Source of the DNA: Sipunculus nudus
Taxonomy: Eukaryota; Annelida; Sipuncula; Golfingiida; Sipunculidae
DNA length: 64,000 nt
Direction of reading: 5' to 3'
NCBI GenBank assembly: GCA_026874595.1
Contig: CM049316.1
Span: 56,055,676-56,119,675 of the forward strand
Shown piece after piece: positions 27,613 to 42,600 of this stretch. The notes beneath the pieces were generated by a model. The model was not told the DNA's origin. It saw only the letters and a program-made list of their open reading frames with translations, and did no database searches. Position 1 is the first letter of the stretch; every line of letters begins with the position of its first letter. Position numbers and translations under genes: made by a program.

Positions 27613-30600
27613 TCATTCGTCGCTCATGTAAAGCCGGATAAGGTCGTACTCGTCGTTCAGATTACGGCCTTTTCGGGGGGGTAATATCGCAAGCGGCTGT
27701 GTTTGGCGGATCGTGTTTAGGGTGTTACATAAAACCGTAAACAGTTCCGAATCTTGAATAGGGCCTTTGGTCTGTGTCTGATGCTTTTGCACACCAGGGG
27801 TTGGTACGTGCATGTTCCTGTGTTCCACGTGTCGATCAACCGGAATGTCAACCGGAATGAACTCGCGACTTGATCTGGGAGAGCGGGGTGTGGCCGTCAT
27901 TTCACATGAACCGAATAAAGTGGACGGTTGACCCTCCCGCTGGTAGGAACGGCTTGGCTGGTCTTCGTAGACGAATTGAACGCCTTTTCTCCGTGTATCC
28001 TCACTTTTAACATTTTTGCGATGGTCTTCACGTGCACCTGTTGCATCCTTCACGTATGAGGTGTCCCGGGCATCAGACGTGTGGATGCTTATCCCCAATA
28101 ACGTATCGGATTCCTGTGATTGTGTAACATCTGATTTTGTAGAAACGTTTGCGTAAGGAGCTCTGTACTGTGGCTCAGTAACACCTGTTTCTGTAGGTAC
28201 TTTTGTTTTAGGGGCTCCATATTGTGGCGCAATCACTTTTGATTCTGTAGAGACCTTTGTGTATGGAGATATGTGTTGTAGCGCAGTTTGGGCGGGATCG
28301 GTCAACATGGATACATGTATGGTTGGTTTGGCGGGTATATTTGTTCTGTTAGGAATGATGTTGTCGTGGGATTGTGTATCTTTTAGACGCAACCCTTTTT
28401 CACGCCGTCTGGTATTTGGGTGTTTAGATTTATGAATTAACGGACGGTTTGGCTGTGAATGGCTCTTCAATCGTTGCCTGTCACCCGTCTCATATGTATC
28501 CGATGATACATTCTGTGTTTCCGCAGTACCTGATAGAGTGCGAATGTCTCCTATACTCATGTTAGCAAATGACTCTGTTATTTCCCTAGATATGCCTGCC
28601 CTTTGTTGTGCATATGGACCGGAGTCTATCTGACCCTGTGTTATTACGTCATCGAAAAATTCGTAACTGCGATGTTGTTTCCTGTTAGGCAGGTGTTCTT
28701 GTACGTCATCGTCTGACTTTGATCGTACATATGCGCATGATATATCACTTGCTGTTTGTGAGACAGTTAACGGAGATATATCACGCGAGTTGCTATTCAG
28801 CAACTCCTCCGTCTGTTGTATCTCGTGAAACAGAGACACGCCGTCATCTTCTGACCCTGTGTGTCCCTGTGTCATATGGTATTGCTGTACATTTAGATTT
28901 TGTAGTTCTGTTTCTGAGAGTTCGTCGACATGAAACTGTGTTTCATTGTCGTTGGGCCTTGCAACTTCTTCGTTTGTGTACATCTGCAACGGGAATTCTG
29001 GGTGCTGGTCCGACGAAACACACTCCAGGTGACCGCGATCACACCAAGGGATGAGTCCCGCGTCATCGCTCGCCTTTGTTGTGCGGACTCTGTAAACCCT
29101 TCGAAACCAACCCCGTTCAACTTCAACGGGACCGCATATCCTTTCGCCATACGTAAACGACAGTTGGTTTACTTTCTCGTTGTGTTCGTTTGCCACAGCG
29201 TACCCCGTCGGCAGGAACCGCTCACCACCGTCCGTGTTGAGACCGTCTGTAAGTATCTGCACGCTTATTATAGGAATGAACGTCGAACCCCTCAAACCAT
29301 CCAGGTACTTGTTGACTGGGACGTGAGTGCTGCTAGACGCGGACGACCTCGGAAGTGCAGCAAACAAGGGCAGGGCGCTTTGGTCGAAAGAGAAGAAGTA
29401 CCGGAGTATATCTGTTGGGCAGGTGTCCGCCGTGAGAGGGGCAGGGTAAGCAGAAGCCGGATCGATGATTCTATCCACGTTTGGGTTGTACGTGGAATTG
29501 GTCCATTCGCGATGAAAAGGTATTTTGCTGCCGGCCACGGTGTCGTAACACGTGGCCAATGGTATACCCGTGACGAGCGAAAAGAGGATGACGTCAAATC
29601 GGCACCAACCTTGTGCCTTGCTTTTCATACCCGAGCATGGCCACGATACATCATACGCTCGCACGTTGGAGCCATCCTGTACGTATTCTTCCGGCTTGTC
29701 CAACCCGTACACGTGTTGAAGGACACTCCGCTGCATATCTGCTGCTTCATGCATTGCTACCTCTCTTTCTTCGAATTGAAAACCATTGTTTTCATTTCCA
29801 CATCTCGTTGGCAAGTGCGTGTATTCTTCCAAGATGTGGTCCCAAACTGACCCGACACCGTGGCCGTGTTGTGCCCACAGTGTTTCCAAGACTTCTGAGT
29901 CGATCATACGTCCGGCTGTCACTGCATAAGCCATAAAGCCTCTTAGCGTTTCGGCAACACGCAAGCACAAACGGTCGTCCCATCGTGGCTGATTGTTTGT
30001 TGACCATCGCGTCGGTATATCCTTGCTCAGAACGTAGTGGTGGAGGCCTGTTTTACCGAGCAAGGCTTTCAGGCCCCAGTGCACATTGGAGCCGCAAAAC
30101 GCGAAGACAGCTGCCGTACATGTTGCCAACCAGAAAAGGTGTGAGGTCCGTCCCGTGTCCGAAATGATGCTGTCCGTCATCCTGACCCATTGAAAGAGAT
30201 CTTTGTCTTTCAAATTGTAGACGGGTCTCCCACACACGTTAAAAAAGGTCGGCAATTCGCCCCAGGGCCCGACGTCTTGCTCACCGTTTATTGCCCTGGC
30301 GGAATTCACTTTTTTCATGGCCAGACAGAACCTGATCCCGTACACCCACAGGCAGTGCCATGTCTCCTGGGCTTTTTGTGAGCTGATCCACCATCCCTTG
30401 ACGCCATCTGACCGCGTCTCAACACCTGTCTGACGTCCATGCTCAGCCTTCAATGCTTCCAATGTTTGTCGCGTGATAAACGGATATACGCATTCGAGTA
30501 CCCTGAACACGTGCCGCGCGACCTTGTATAAACCAGATGTGTTACTGGTGCCATCGTTCGGAATTAGGTCCGTGACGGAAACAGTTTGTTTTGTCGTAAT

Positions 30601-33600
30601 ACGATCCAGGGGTTCACGACTGAACGGCAAGGCGGCTTCCACTGTGATGTGTTCTGACGAATTGTCCTGTCGTCCGGCGGCTTGCGCTAACCCTGTCGTG
30701 CAACAAAATATTGTGTCCATGTCACATTGCGGCACTGTGTAACAGTCGTTTTCGTTTGTACATGTGAACAACCAGTTCCCTTCGTAACGCGCACCCTCTC
30801 TAGTACTCAAAGCGATATCGTGTTCTCCGCGTGCCTTGAAAAACTGTTGAAATATAGTACATTGCGTTTGGAAAGTACTTGGGTCATTCAGAAACATAAC
30901 AGTGTCTTCTGACAATAATGGACGCACTACGGACATGTGGTCTGCTGCGGCGTCTAATTCGTTGTGGCCATCAGACTGTTCTCGGATATGCATCCACGCA
31001 GAGACGGGTCCGATAATTTCGTAAAGGCTAGAACACGTATTTGGCTCGGGTTTCCGCATTAGTCGCGTGAAACCTAAACTTGTGGAATTTGCCACAACAG
31101 CAACCAAAGGAACACCGGGCGGTTTGGTTGCGTACACGTCGTCAATGTGAGCAAAGCTGTAATGTGAACGTGGGTTGTCAACGTTGCCGTGCGTGACCTC
31201 CTGCATGCACACATGCAAGCTCAAATGTGCCTGCACTAACACACGTTCCTGTAACGGGGAGGGTTGAGTTCGCAGCACAACGTGCACCATGTGGTTTAAA
31301 CACTCTTCTGGTAACCAACCGCCCGGGTCAGATGGGTACGTGTAACCTGACACACAAACGTCCATTATCACACGCGTTGAATTCCACGTTTCGTAACCTA
31401 CCGTGATATTGTTTTTCTTTAACACTGTGAGCATTCGGGCTTGTTGATCCATTTGACAGTTTACTCTTGCCAACCAGGCGGAACAGAGTTGCCTTAATGC
31501 GTCAGGGAAGGGATGGAGCATTATACCTGTTCCAGACTGGTATGAGATAACTTGTTTGAACAGGAGGTCGCATTCCGCCCGGCTATCGTATTCTACACAA
31601 GAGCCCCAATTGTTCTCTTTCTGGCTCTTTTTATAAATGTTATGTGTTTTTTCTTGGTGCAACTGCCTGACATCCTTTTGGGAAAGCGTACATTTGTACA
31701 CCTTAGGGATGTTATCCAGCCAGACGCGCACGCGTTTCAGGTTTTCTTTGTCGTCTGTGTCGTCATGTGACACGTGCCGAACAAACGCGGTCATCAAACG
31801 TTCTCTGACGACCATACCGTCACACCACCACGATTCTTCACACTCTCGTCTTTCGTCTGGTGTGTCAAGATGCGTCGCCCTTTGTATCAATTCCAAAAAC
31901 GCTTGGTATGCATCGATCCTCGTTTTACACGTGTTATATACCTCGTTTAACACTTGCAGACTGACGTTTTCGGTTATGTTGATACGAATTTCTGTGGTTG
32001 ATGGCCATGTGTGTTGCAACCTGCTGAAAGCATCTTCCGTTTCCATCATCATACGGGATAGTTCTTCCCTTTTGTTTTGCACATCCGCCTTATACGAACC
32101 TACAGTTCCGTAGGGGATGGAATCATGTTGTAAAAGGTTGCGCAGGTTTTGTTCCGTATATTCCATAATTGCCACTGACATCTGCACAGCTTGTTGAACA
32201 GAACGTCTACATTCGGTGAGACGCCCCTCTACGTGTGTATAGTCGTGCAGCTGTTGCTGCTGCATGTCAAACAGACTGAAGACCATAAGGCTTGCTAAAC
32301 ATCCGAGAGTGTGATGCACCGATAACGCGTTCGCGTGATACGTCATCTGTTCAGTATGTAAGGAGATGAGGTCGAGGTGTAGTTTGTCGGCGAGTATCAA
32401 CATTCGCTGCGTGACATCTTCCTCTATATCCGCAGCTAACTGTTCTACGACACAAGACATGATGTCTGGTACGCTGCGCATGTTGTCTGTTTGAGAATGC
32501 GACATTTCCTCTGTGTACTTCTTCCCCATTAGCGCACGAGTGTCGTCCATATACCTGTTGCATATGTGTTCGTACCACTTACAGGATGTTAAAATGCATT
32601 GTATGATCAACTTGCCATGTTCACAGTGTCTTTCAACTGTTCGGATACATTTATCGATAAGCGTCTTTATGCCATTACGCAAACCGTCAGTATCCGGATT
32701 CCTGTTTTGCTCATTTACTTTACGTTGCAGGAATTCTTTGCATGCTGACACGTTGTTTTCTATCAGCGTGGTCCGCCGATCATGTTCTTTGTCAACAGCT
32801 CGTTTTGTCAGTTGTATAATCTGTTGTTGTGTGTTTGCTGATTCGTGCATGAAATTCCTCGTGCCATAACAGGTATGCAGGTGAGTTGACACTTGCGTTT
32901 CTGTATGTATCTTTGCCTGCAACCAATCCAAGAACAACTGGCTGCTTTTATCGTCCAGCTGCTTGATCCATGCGTCGAGTATATATTGGGGTATATAGGT
33001 GCTTACTTCATTTTGCAGACGTTGCAGGGAATCCCGAATGGCAGACTGTGTCCTATTCCACGAAGGATACACAGTTTGAATGAGCCACGTATGAGCGTAT
33101 CGGAAACTGTATATTATGGTCATAGCGTCCTGTAAGATGTCCTGTAGTTCACCTGTATGTCGTATGATGTTATGCAGGTTAACGGAAATACCTTTTCCCG
33201 CCACTGTCACATCGTCACAGGGCTGCCCTTGGAATAAAGCCGATTCTGCAACGATCAACTGGTGCCCGCTTGATATGTCGTTCCGGATTCGGTCTACAAT
33301 AGCATGCACACTCTGTTTAAAATTATCCGCGTACTTAAGGGCCGTTTGATAGCTGGATCCAGTGATTTGCAACGCTAACGTTTGAAATGCTGTGAGGGTT
33401 CCTGCCACAAGATCGTACACGTACTGGTATTCCTGCGACTGCAGGATCCAGGAAACGGTGGAGAGCGAAGACTGTACGCGCTCACCCATGCGAGCAGCTT
33501 TATCTAGCCATTCGCGCAAGTCGGGCACATCTTCAGTCGGGTCCAACCTGCTGTCAGCTGGTATTTCAGAACGTAGTATCTTTTCACCCTGTTCGAACGC

Positions 33601-36600
33601 CCACCTGCGAATGGACTGCGCGAGGTTTTTGGTACTGCCTAATGTGGCATCAACTGATTTGTTCAGAAGTCCCACCAGACCGTCGAACCATTTTACATCG
33701 TCAGGCTTCAGCTGCTTCAGAAGTGTCATGACGTTGTTTCCTGTACCACCTGTTGTAAACATCCCATCCGTGCCGCCCCAGTGAGCATTCTCCTGGAGCA
33801 GTTGGTAGCATCGGTTCAGTAGTTCGCGTACATTACATGTACGGTGCGCTATGCATTGGTAGTGTACGTGCTCGTCTGTCAAGTGGTAATTCACCAGGAT
33901 GTCCTGCATTTCCTGTATGGCATCTTTCAGTATATCCTTTATCACACCCTCTAGCTGCTTACGCAGGTGTGAAATGTAGCGTTGTTTCAACATCTTTTCC
34001 GCCTTGCCCACCCGTTCCTGCTTGTTTACGCCATCTGGCTCCTTGGCTATTTCTTGTTTCAACATGTTCAGTTCATTTTGTATATGTCGTAAACTGTACA
34101 ATGCATAACTAACGCTTTGAAAACTGTTGTCCACGTTTGTGGTAGCTTCCTGTGCAGCTGTTTCCACATATTTGAGTTTCGTTTCGAACATATCTGCCAT
34201 ACAACTGCGCTTGGTGTGCTCCATGTCGTGCGTTTCCATCATGTTGTGAAGGCGGTCAAGGTTAGCCGTCACAGATGTCCAAGCTGGCGTTTGTGGATAC
34301 AGGTTCTCGACACTTTGCTTTAGTCGATCGGTGATCATGTGGCTAATTGCATTCCCGGCACTTTCTATTCCGCTGATGACGACATGGCCGGCTTCCAGTT
34401 CCTGCCTGTACGTGGTTCGGGTTCCCGTCCTCGCGGCAACCATGTCGACAAGACGGTACAGGCGTTTAGCTAAAGGAATGTCACTCGTCCCAAGCTGTTT
34501 AACGCCAAGCTGTGTGCCAAACCTGACCTGATCCTGCAGCCGCGTGGGACATTCCAGGACACGCGCCAGGTGTCGGAAGAGCGAATCCAGCATCCGGGTA
34601 ACCTCATCTGTTGGCCCACATCTGTTCACGTGTTGTAGTATGGTGTCGGGCAGATTTGCTTTTTCAGATAAACCGGTGGTCAGCAATTTATTATAAGCCT
34701 CGGTAACATGGTCTGCAGGTTCGCCGTGATCGGACCCGGTGTGTTTGTTATCCATGTCGGTTTTTTGTCTTAGGTGTTCCGCACGCACATTCAGCAGCTG
34801 AATCTGGTGTATGGCTGCATTGATGCTTTTGTCCGCTTCATGCAGTTTTTTCGCGAAACCACCGTCTCCTTTGTTCCAATGGGTACCCGCCGCTGCTTTT
34901 GCTGCCGTCAGGGCGTTTAGCGTGTCATTCAGTCGTTTTTGTGACTCGCGCAGTTGGTTGTTCGCTTGGTCCAGTCCGGTTTGGTCCCACGTGGTAATGA
35001 GATGATGCATGCCGTCCTTAGAAAAACTTTCGATATCCTCTGAACTGGCCTGTATGGCAGACGCCGAACCTCGTACGGTTTCCGTGCAATCTCGCACGGT
35101 CTGATCCGTCCACTCGTTGAAAACCTGAATGATGCAATGGAGCAATACGTTGCTGGTCCTCTTCGGCGTGGTTTCTCTCCAAGCCCGTTCTGTGAGAAAT
35201 TGAATGCGGCTGGCGTTGTCTGTGTCACGCGCGCACTGCTCTGCCCGAAGGTTTTGATAGATTTCAAGCAAAGTTTCGGCTTCTTTACGTTTCCGTTGAT
35301 ATTGCTGTTTCTTCTTTGAGTTGTCCGAGCACATGTGTTCAAGCAATCCGAAAACGGCCGGGACTTCATCCGCGATACAACGTGGAGCATCCTGTGAGGC
35401 ACCGTCGTCTAGTCCGCTTGTGTACGCGTGTGCCAACCGCTCTACGTCTTCTGTCAAACGGTCTGTCCAATGTGAACAGTGCAAGCAGAGATCCGTAACC
35501 TCTTCTTTAGTGAGCGGATAGATCGTGTCCATGTATTGTGCCAGGTTGCTTGTCACGTCTGTGAGAGTGCCACTTGCAGTGAGATCTCTGACGATTTCCT
35601 CGCGCCTCTGGCGTTTTTCTTTAGCTTCCAGTTCTTTTCTTTTAGTCTGCATGACCCTCTTGGCCTCCTCTATCTGTGTGCGTGTGATTGGTTCGGTTTT
35701 TTTAAAACGGATCTGCTCCTTCTCCTTATTTCCCCAAAAAGTAGTGTCCTTGCTGGCGACCAGCGTTCCGTCTACCACGCAGTTACCGCGTCTGAGTTTG
35801 TCCAAGGTGCTGTTGTGTATATCGAGTACTCCCACCTGCTGATCGAGTTCCTTCTTGTACATATCGATATCACGTGTATTTTCAAATTGAAACGTCTTGC
35901 ATGCCTGGATCCATGCACGTGTCTTTTCCGTTGAGGTGTTGTATTGTTCAGTGGCGACCAGCACTTCTTTCAACCATGCCGTTTCTGCTGCAGCCGTTTC
36001 TGCCGCAGCAGTTTGCGCCGCGTGTGTTCTGGCTATCAATTCGTCATCACCTGTGCCCCGAACGGTAGAGGACTGCCCAGGACTGCTTGCGGTTTGTGCC
36101 TGTACATGCTCGGCTGTTTTCCAGCCTTGCAACTTTCCTATGAGCGCGTTTGCCTTATCGTTCTTTGCATTCAGTAACTGTAATATCTTCTTCAAGCCGT
36201 CCGAACGACATCCTTTTACGTCGAACGGCTGGTCCTGATTCCCACCTAACTTTTGAAGCCATGCTGCGGCTTTATCCTCACACCACGAAAGTGATTTCTT
36301 CACCTGGCTCACCTTTCCAATGTGTTCTTCCAGGAGAGTGACATTCTTACGGTTGCTTTCGTCCGACGTGTACGACGCGTCTACGTTTCTGAACATCTCA
36401 TCTACTCGACTTACGTGTTCATTTATCTGCTTTTCCAATTCCTCGCTTTCGGCGTTCCACACGTTTTTGAAACAGCAGCGCAACCCTTTCAGAATAGGTT
36501 TGGTGCCGGGCTGACGAGCCCAGGCGATCAACCTGTTCAGCTTGTCCTCGCGGGAATCGTTGTGAGAGGCATTATAAACGTCCTTGCAAACTCCGAGCAA

Positions 36601-39600
36601 CTCCTGCAGCTCAGCGCCGGTACTGTCAGGTTTCTCAAGTAGACAGATGTAACACGGTAGTTTTTCAGGCGGAGCATCGCATCCAGGTGGACACGATTGC
36701 TCATAGTCAGACAATGCAATTTCGACGTCTTTGACCACGTTATTGACCCACACTTCCACCGCCTGTTTCCCAAACGATACGTCGTCCTTTTGCAGAGGCA
36801 GAAGAGATTGTACGACGTTTCTGGCTCTCGCGTATTCCAGTTGACCGCTTTTCACGAGCTGCAGCAGTTGTTTTCTCTCTGCGTCCTTTTCCTGTTTACT
36901 CAGTTTCTCCAACTGTGCCCGCAGTTTCGTTCTCACTTTCTCTGTGTCCGGCAGGTCGGGGATCGCATACACCTCTGCGATGACCCGCAATTCATCCCAT
37001 ATCCCTGCGGGGATGCCATGGTCTTTCATAAGAACATTTTTGGTTGTGCGTCGCAGGGATTGCCCATCACCCTCCAGCTCGTCGATCGTTTGTATAAACG
37101 ATGCTGCTTCTGTGCACGAAGAGCACTCAGTACCCATGCAACGTTTAATAATTTCATCGAGGTGGCGCTTATGAGAGGCGTAATCGTCCTTGGCTTTGCT
37201 TACCCGCGTGTTCCATTTTTTCACCTCCGGGCACCTCTGAGCAATGGTAGCGATGCGCACCTGCATTGGTGTATTCTTTTCCGTCAATATGCGACGGGCT
37301 TCGTCCCGCGTCAAAGGATCGTTCTCGTGACGGTCGTTATTCACTTCGTCGGACGGGTTTTCTCTCACTGATGCCGTTTCGGGCGCTGAAGGAGGGCCCT
37401 CTATTGGTTCAGTTTCGGTCAGCGGCGTTAAAGGGACATTCATTCTCCTCCGGTGCGACTTGCGGAGCTGTGGTAGTGACACTACCCGTGCGCTCACAGC
37501 AGCTATGTCCTGCTCAATTTGTTTCAACTCTCTCTGCAGCTTTTTCTCCGTTTCTGTCAACGTGTTATGCCATTGTCCATTTTTTTTAGAGGTAACCCTG
37601 TACTGTGCTGCAGATTCATAAACGCTTCTGAGCAGTTCCCGCAAGTCTTCCTGCATACATGTGATCTTTATCTTCATGCGTCTTAAACTTTTTTCATCGT
37701 CACCACTGGTCCCGCTTCTGATACGGAGCCTCATCAGACGTAATTGGGGCATAATCTGACCGAGCATTGCATCGACTCGTTCGTCGAGAACAGAAGCGTC
37801 CAGTTCGTACCATGTCTCGAGGCACGCGCGGATCTTATCATGTACACATTGCAAAGAAGCATTCTCGAGCCATGCTTTCAGTTGATCCACCATGTCTATC
37901 AGCGTTTTGTTATGGTCGACGGCGCTGGCGCGCAGCACCCTGTACATTTCCAACAGCGCTCTGCCCGTCGCAACTTGTGTATCCGTTTCTTTGTGTAACC
38001 AGAAAATCCCGGGCACTCCACGGGGTGGCTCGGCCAACATGGACGGTGACTCTTCTGCTTTTTTTTCGATGTGGATCAGGGCATATTCGATGTAATCGGC
38101 CATGTTCGTCATCCATGCTTCGACGGTACTCTTCGCGTCTTTTTCTTCTGCGGGCGTTATTGGCAGGACGTGCTGGTATTTCGACTCGTTTCGTTTCACG
38201 TCATCGTACGTGACACTGGGGTCTCGCAATTCGTTCAAAAGGCCTGCCCGCATGTCTGCGATTGTTTGATCATTTTCTTTCTTTTCCCTTTTGGCTGCTT
38301 CTGTTTCTGCCTTGTCTAAAGCCTTTGTAGCCTTCGCTGTGTTAGGCATTATGTTTATCTTGTGCTTACGCTCTACTTTCTTTTTCACAATCAGGGGTAT
38401 ATCGACGCCCTGTAATGATGGGATATTCGTACGCGCTCGCAGTGCTTTCGTCTTCAACATTGTCAGTTTCTGCTTCATTTCCTCTACCTCCTCGATATTT
38501 CCAACCACTTTGGACGTGCAAATTGCACAGAAATGTGCAAGTGTGTCTCTACGTTCGTTGTATACTTTGACTGCCTCTTCATACCGTTTGACCAACGACG
38601 CAGCATGTTCGTCCATCTTTCCGTGCGTCACGCCTTTTGAGGGGCGACCTCTGTTGTTTGAAGCTTTTCCGGGTTGACTTTTGATATGGAGCTTCTTGCG
38701 GGTCGATGTGTTCAGATCGTCGACTCCTGGGTCGCCTTCGCCTGATCGCGGAGGGGTCTGTTCATCACGGGTGATGTCACCCTGCACATCTTCCATTTCT
38801 TCCGTCTCGGATGGACCCGAATGTTGCTCGTATGCCGCCACATCCTGCTCTTCCATATCCGCTTCAGCCCCTGTGTTACAGGCGGAGGCGGGGTTTGGTT
38901 GGCCTGCCCCGTCATCGGGCTGCTCCTGAGCAGGTCTTGTGGCGACGTCCTCTTCTGTCGTTTCCTCACGGGTGATGTCACCTTGCACATCTTCCATTTC
39001 TTCCGCACCGGACTGACCCGAATGTTGCTCGGATGCCGCCACATCCTGCTCTTCCATTTTCTCGTCAGCTCCTGTGTTACAGGCTGAGGCGACGTCCTCT
39101 TCTCTCGTTTCGTCCACCCGGTCCGACTGCTGCGTATCAACTGGCGTGTCCGCCCGCGGCGTGCTGTGGACGGGGGCAACAGGGTCCGTTTGCTCTCGGA
39201 CAGGTGCGTCCACTCGGTTCTCAGTTATACTGTACAATCTGCTTTCGTATCCGTTTACTTTCAGCGTGTACGCGAGATTTGTTATATGCTTAATAGCCTC
39301 TGCAAGAATGTCAAATCCCAAAAGCACAGATGTGCCCGTTGGTGTGACCTTCCCGCGCATGTCCCGACTGTGCGAATCGAAGACGTAATATTTGCTACCT
39401 TTTTGCATGACAGCGATTGCGCAGTCTTGGAGTATCAGGATCGATGATAAGTACCCCTTGTCGTCACACAGAGCCATCCGTAACGTTCTGTAAGTGTTAC
39501 GGAAATCATTTCTGTTAATTAGGTCGCTCCGGTACATGTACGATACCACAGAGAAAGAACGCGAGAAGCAGTCAATCGTTTCCGGCAACTCGTCCAAACA

Positions 39601-42600
39601 AACGTATCCCGCGTCTTCCACAGGGTACCCTTTAATGCTGTAGTAAAGCTGGTCGCCGGCGTCTAAAATGTCGTCTAATGTGGAGGTTGTCCAAGTCTCC
39701 GGGTCCTCAATGCTGCACCGGATCAAAGCCACTGCGCAGTTGGGAACACACTGTTTTCCGACTGAGAACGAAAGAAAATGTTGGTGGTCCCCCTGGTGAA
39801 ATGACCCCGTCACGCACTTCGTGATCACCGGGTGTCCAGGTGGTATATAACACGCGTCTGTGTTTGATGCATCTTTTCCCGTTGTATCTTTCTGTGACGC
39901 GTGCCGGGGAGGTCCGCCTGAACTCGATCGTGTTTCGTCCGGGCGGTCGCTGCGAGGCATATCTCTCTGTTTGTCAGATCCTCTGCCTTCGTTGGCGGTC
40001 TCCGTATCACATGGGCGGTCACCGCGTGACGCGACAGTCTTTCCTTGTGTATTGACAGGGACACGCCGTGCGTCGTTCACGCCTCCCTCGTCTTCCACCG
40101 TGCCGTCCGACTCATCCATGGTAGTTACACTAATAGGCACGTTTCCCTCACATTCGCTACTCTCGTCCATATGCTGTTCCAACGTGTCATCAGACGCATC
40201 GCTGTCGTCCATGCTCTGCTCGAACGTGGCAGGCATATTCTGTATTCTTTCTGTAAGTGAAACAGAACTCGCGTCATCTTGTTCCTGTCCGTCCTGTGTT
40301 TCTTCTGTTTGCATAAACGGCGCACCTGTGACCGTGTGTGAATCTCTCACCCGCGGTGCTAGGAGGGAAACGTGGTCCGCGCTGGGGTTTGGGGTCTGCG
40401 GACGACAAAGAGTCATATCTACACTATACATACCGCCTTTGTCCAGTTGGAAGTACTCCCGAGTTTTTATGTCTTCGAACGTATCACACAACATAACACG
40501 TGTCGGATAGTCTCCAGACGTGGAAGGGGCGCTATCGTCACCTTCCATTTCTCCACACTCTTCCGCGCTGGTTTCCCTCTGCTCACAGGCTGTTGTGTCC
40601 ATCTGGTCCGACTCGCCCCTCGCGCCGCTCGTATTTTCTTCATGTGTTGTTTGTTCTGCGTTTTTTGCATGTCCGGCGGTGTCTGCCGCGGTCGGTCGTT
40701 CGCCTGCCTTTTCCGAGCCCGAGGGCGTCGTAACTGTGTCATCAGCGGGCCGGGATGATAACTGACATGGCCGATCGTTCTGCGCACTAGATGCTCTGCG
40801 CCGTTGTCCTAGCCGCTTTTTGCGTATGCACTTCGGCTCGTCTGCCGACCCAGGGGGTTTCGAGTACGGGTGGTCAACGTGCGCAACGCGTAGCTGGCGC
40901 CTCGGTCTCCGCTTGGGAAAGTCAGGAACTGGTGTGGGGTGTATAACACGAGGTTGTAGTATTTTGGTACTGAGCCGTACCGAGTTGCGTTTAAGACGTC
41001 GCGCTGTCTTCCTCAGAGCTTCCTTTTGCTTGTCGGCGGTAGAATGCTGGTTTGATGGTTTCAAAACACTCTTGTGGCCCTTTCGCCCACGCGTTTCTTT
41101 TTTGCACGCACCCGTGTCTGGAGAGCCGTCTGCGATACGGCGAGCCGCCTCCGCACCACCTGTATGGGCAACAGGCGTGGCTGTTTCTCCTACCGTCCTT
41201 AAATGTTGATTTGCATCTTGTTCCGGTGCCTCATTCTCCCCTACATGTTGCGGATGTTCAGAAGGAATATCTGTGTCAGCAGTATCCCCTGGGACGGCAG
41301 AGACAGAAGGCGCGACGTGTTCAGCCCCTGCGTTTTCCCCCAGATCAGTGACAGAGGGCGCAGTGGGTACGTTATCGGGACAGATGTCTGAAGCGCTAAA
41401 TATGTCACATTGGTTCATTGCCATCTGCAGGATGTCCTCTTGGCCCTGCCGCATGGGCGTTCCCTGTGCTGTATCGCTGTGAAATGGAGGGTCTTGGGTA
41501 ACAGTTGTATCCGTGCTGTGTGCCTTCCCTTCTTGTATACTTTCTTGTTCGTCGGTTTCATGTTGTTCAATGTGATGTGATGTGCCCCCGCCATCGGCAG
41601 TTGCGGGGCAGGGAACAAACCCATTTACTGTGTCACCTGTAACCTTTTTCTCTTCATGCCGCTCGTCATGCTCTAGGGCGGCGATAATGGTGGCGACGGC
41701 ACTTACCGTTTCGTCCGTATCAGATTTACTCAGTTGTCCCTCTTCACCTCTGGCTTCTTGGCCGATGCTCGAACCTGTTACAGGCCGTTGCTGTGTGTTG
41801 ACCCCGGTTGATGAAGACACGTTGGACGTGTCTGAGGGGGTCTTTCTCACAGGGTCATCCTGCTGTTTGCGGTCGTCCTCCCCGTCAAATGAAGGAAGAC
41901 TGAACGTGGTATCCTCTGTGAAAGGATGTTGATAGTGTACAGACCCGGACGCGCCCTGGTCAGCAGGTTGTGTCTGAACGCCTTGGTCATTTGATTGTCC
42001 ATCGCCAAACAGTTCAGATAAAATATCGTTCAGATCTATACCACCTTCGCACTTTTCCGCACAGTACACGTTTTGATGTCCTATGTGATCAGCCGTTTCT
42101 GTGGGCAGTGTCAATTCCCGTGTGTCGTCGGCTGTGTCACCTGGCACACGATTGGGCTGCCCCGTTCCGCCCTGTTGGTAGACACCATCCGCTACCTGTT
42201 GTACCCCCGCTTCCGACTGCCGCAGTTCGATTTCTGCAGCAGCAATTGCGGCTTCTAGTTTGGCCCGTTCTGCTGTAGCTTGTGCGGCTTCTCGAATGGC
42301 GCGTTCTGTTTCAGCTTCTGCGGCTTGTAGTCTGGCGAGTTCTGTTGCGGACAGTGACATTTCACCTGTCATCATATCGAAATCGGTTTCGTCTTGGTTT
42401 GATGACGAGGCTGGAATCTGAGCACCCAGCATTGTAAGCTGACCCAGCAATTGTTGGGCGGCATTATCGTCGTCTACGTTCCTATCGGTTTCGTCATTAA
42501 TCTGTGACATGGCTGGTGGCGATACAGCACGGATACTTTTAATCGGTGACCAGGCTGGTTGTAGTTCAGCATGCATATTTTTTACTTCATTGAATAATAC

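Noticed and set aside
28930-29850. A 306-codon plus-strand open frame opposite the tegument gene
   Set aside because: It lies wholly antisense to a well-supported 16-kb coding frame, has no recognisable domains, and fits the excess of shadow frames in this base composition.
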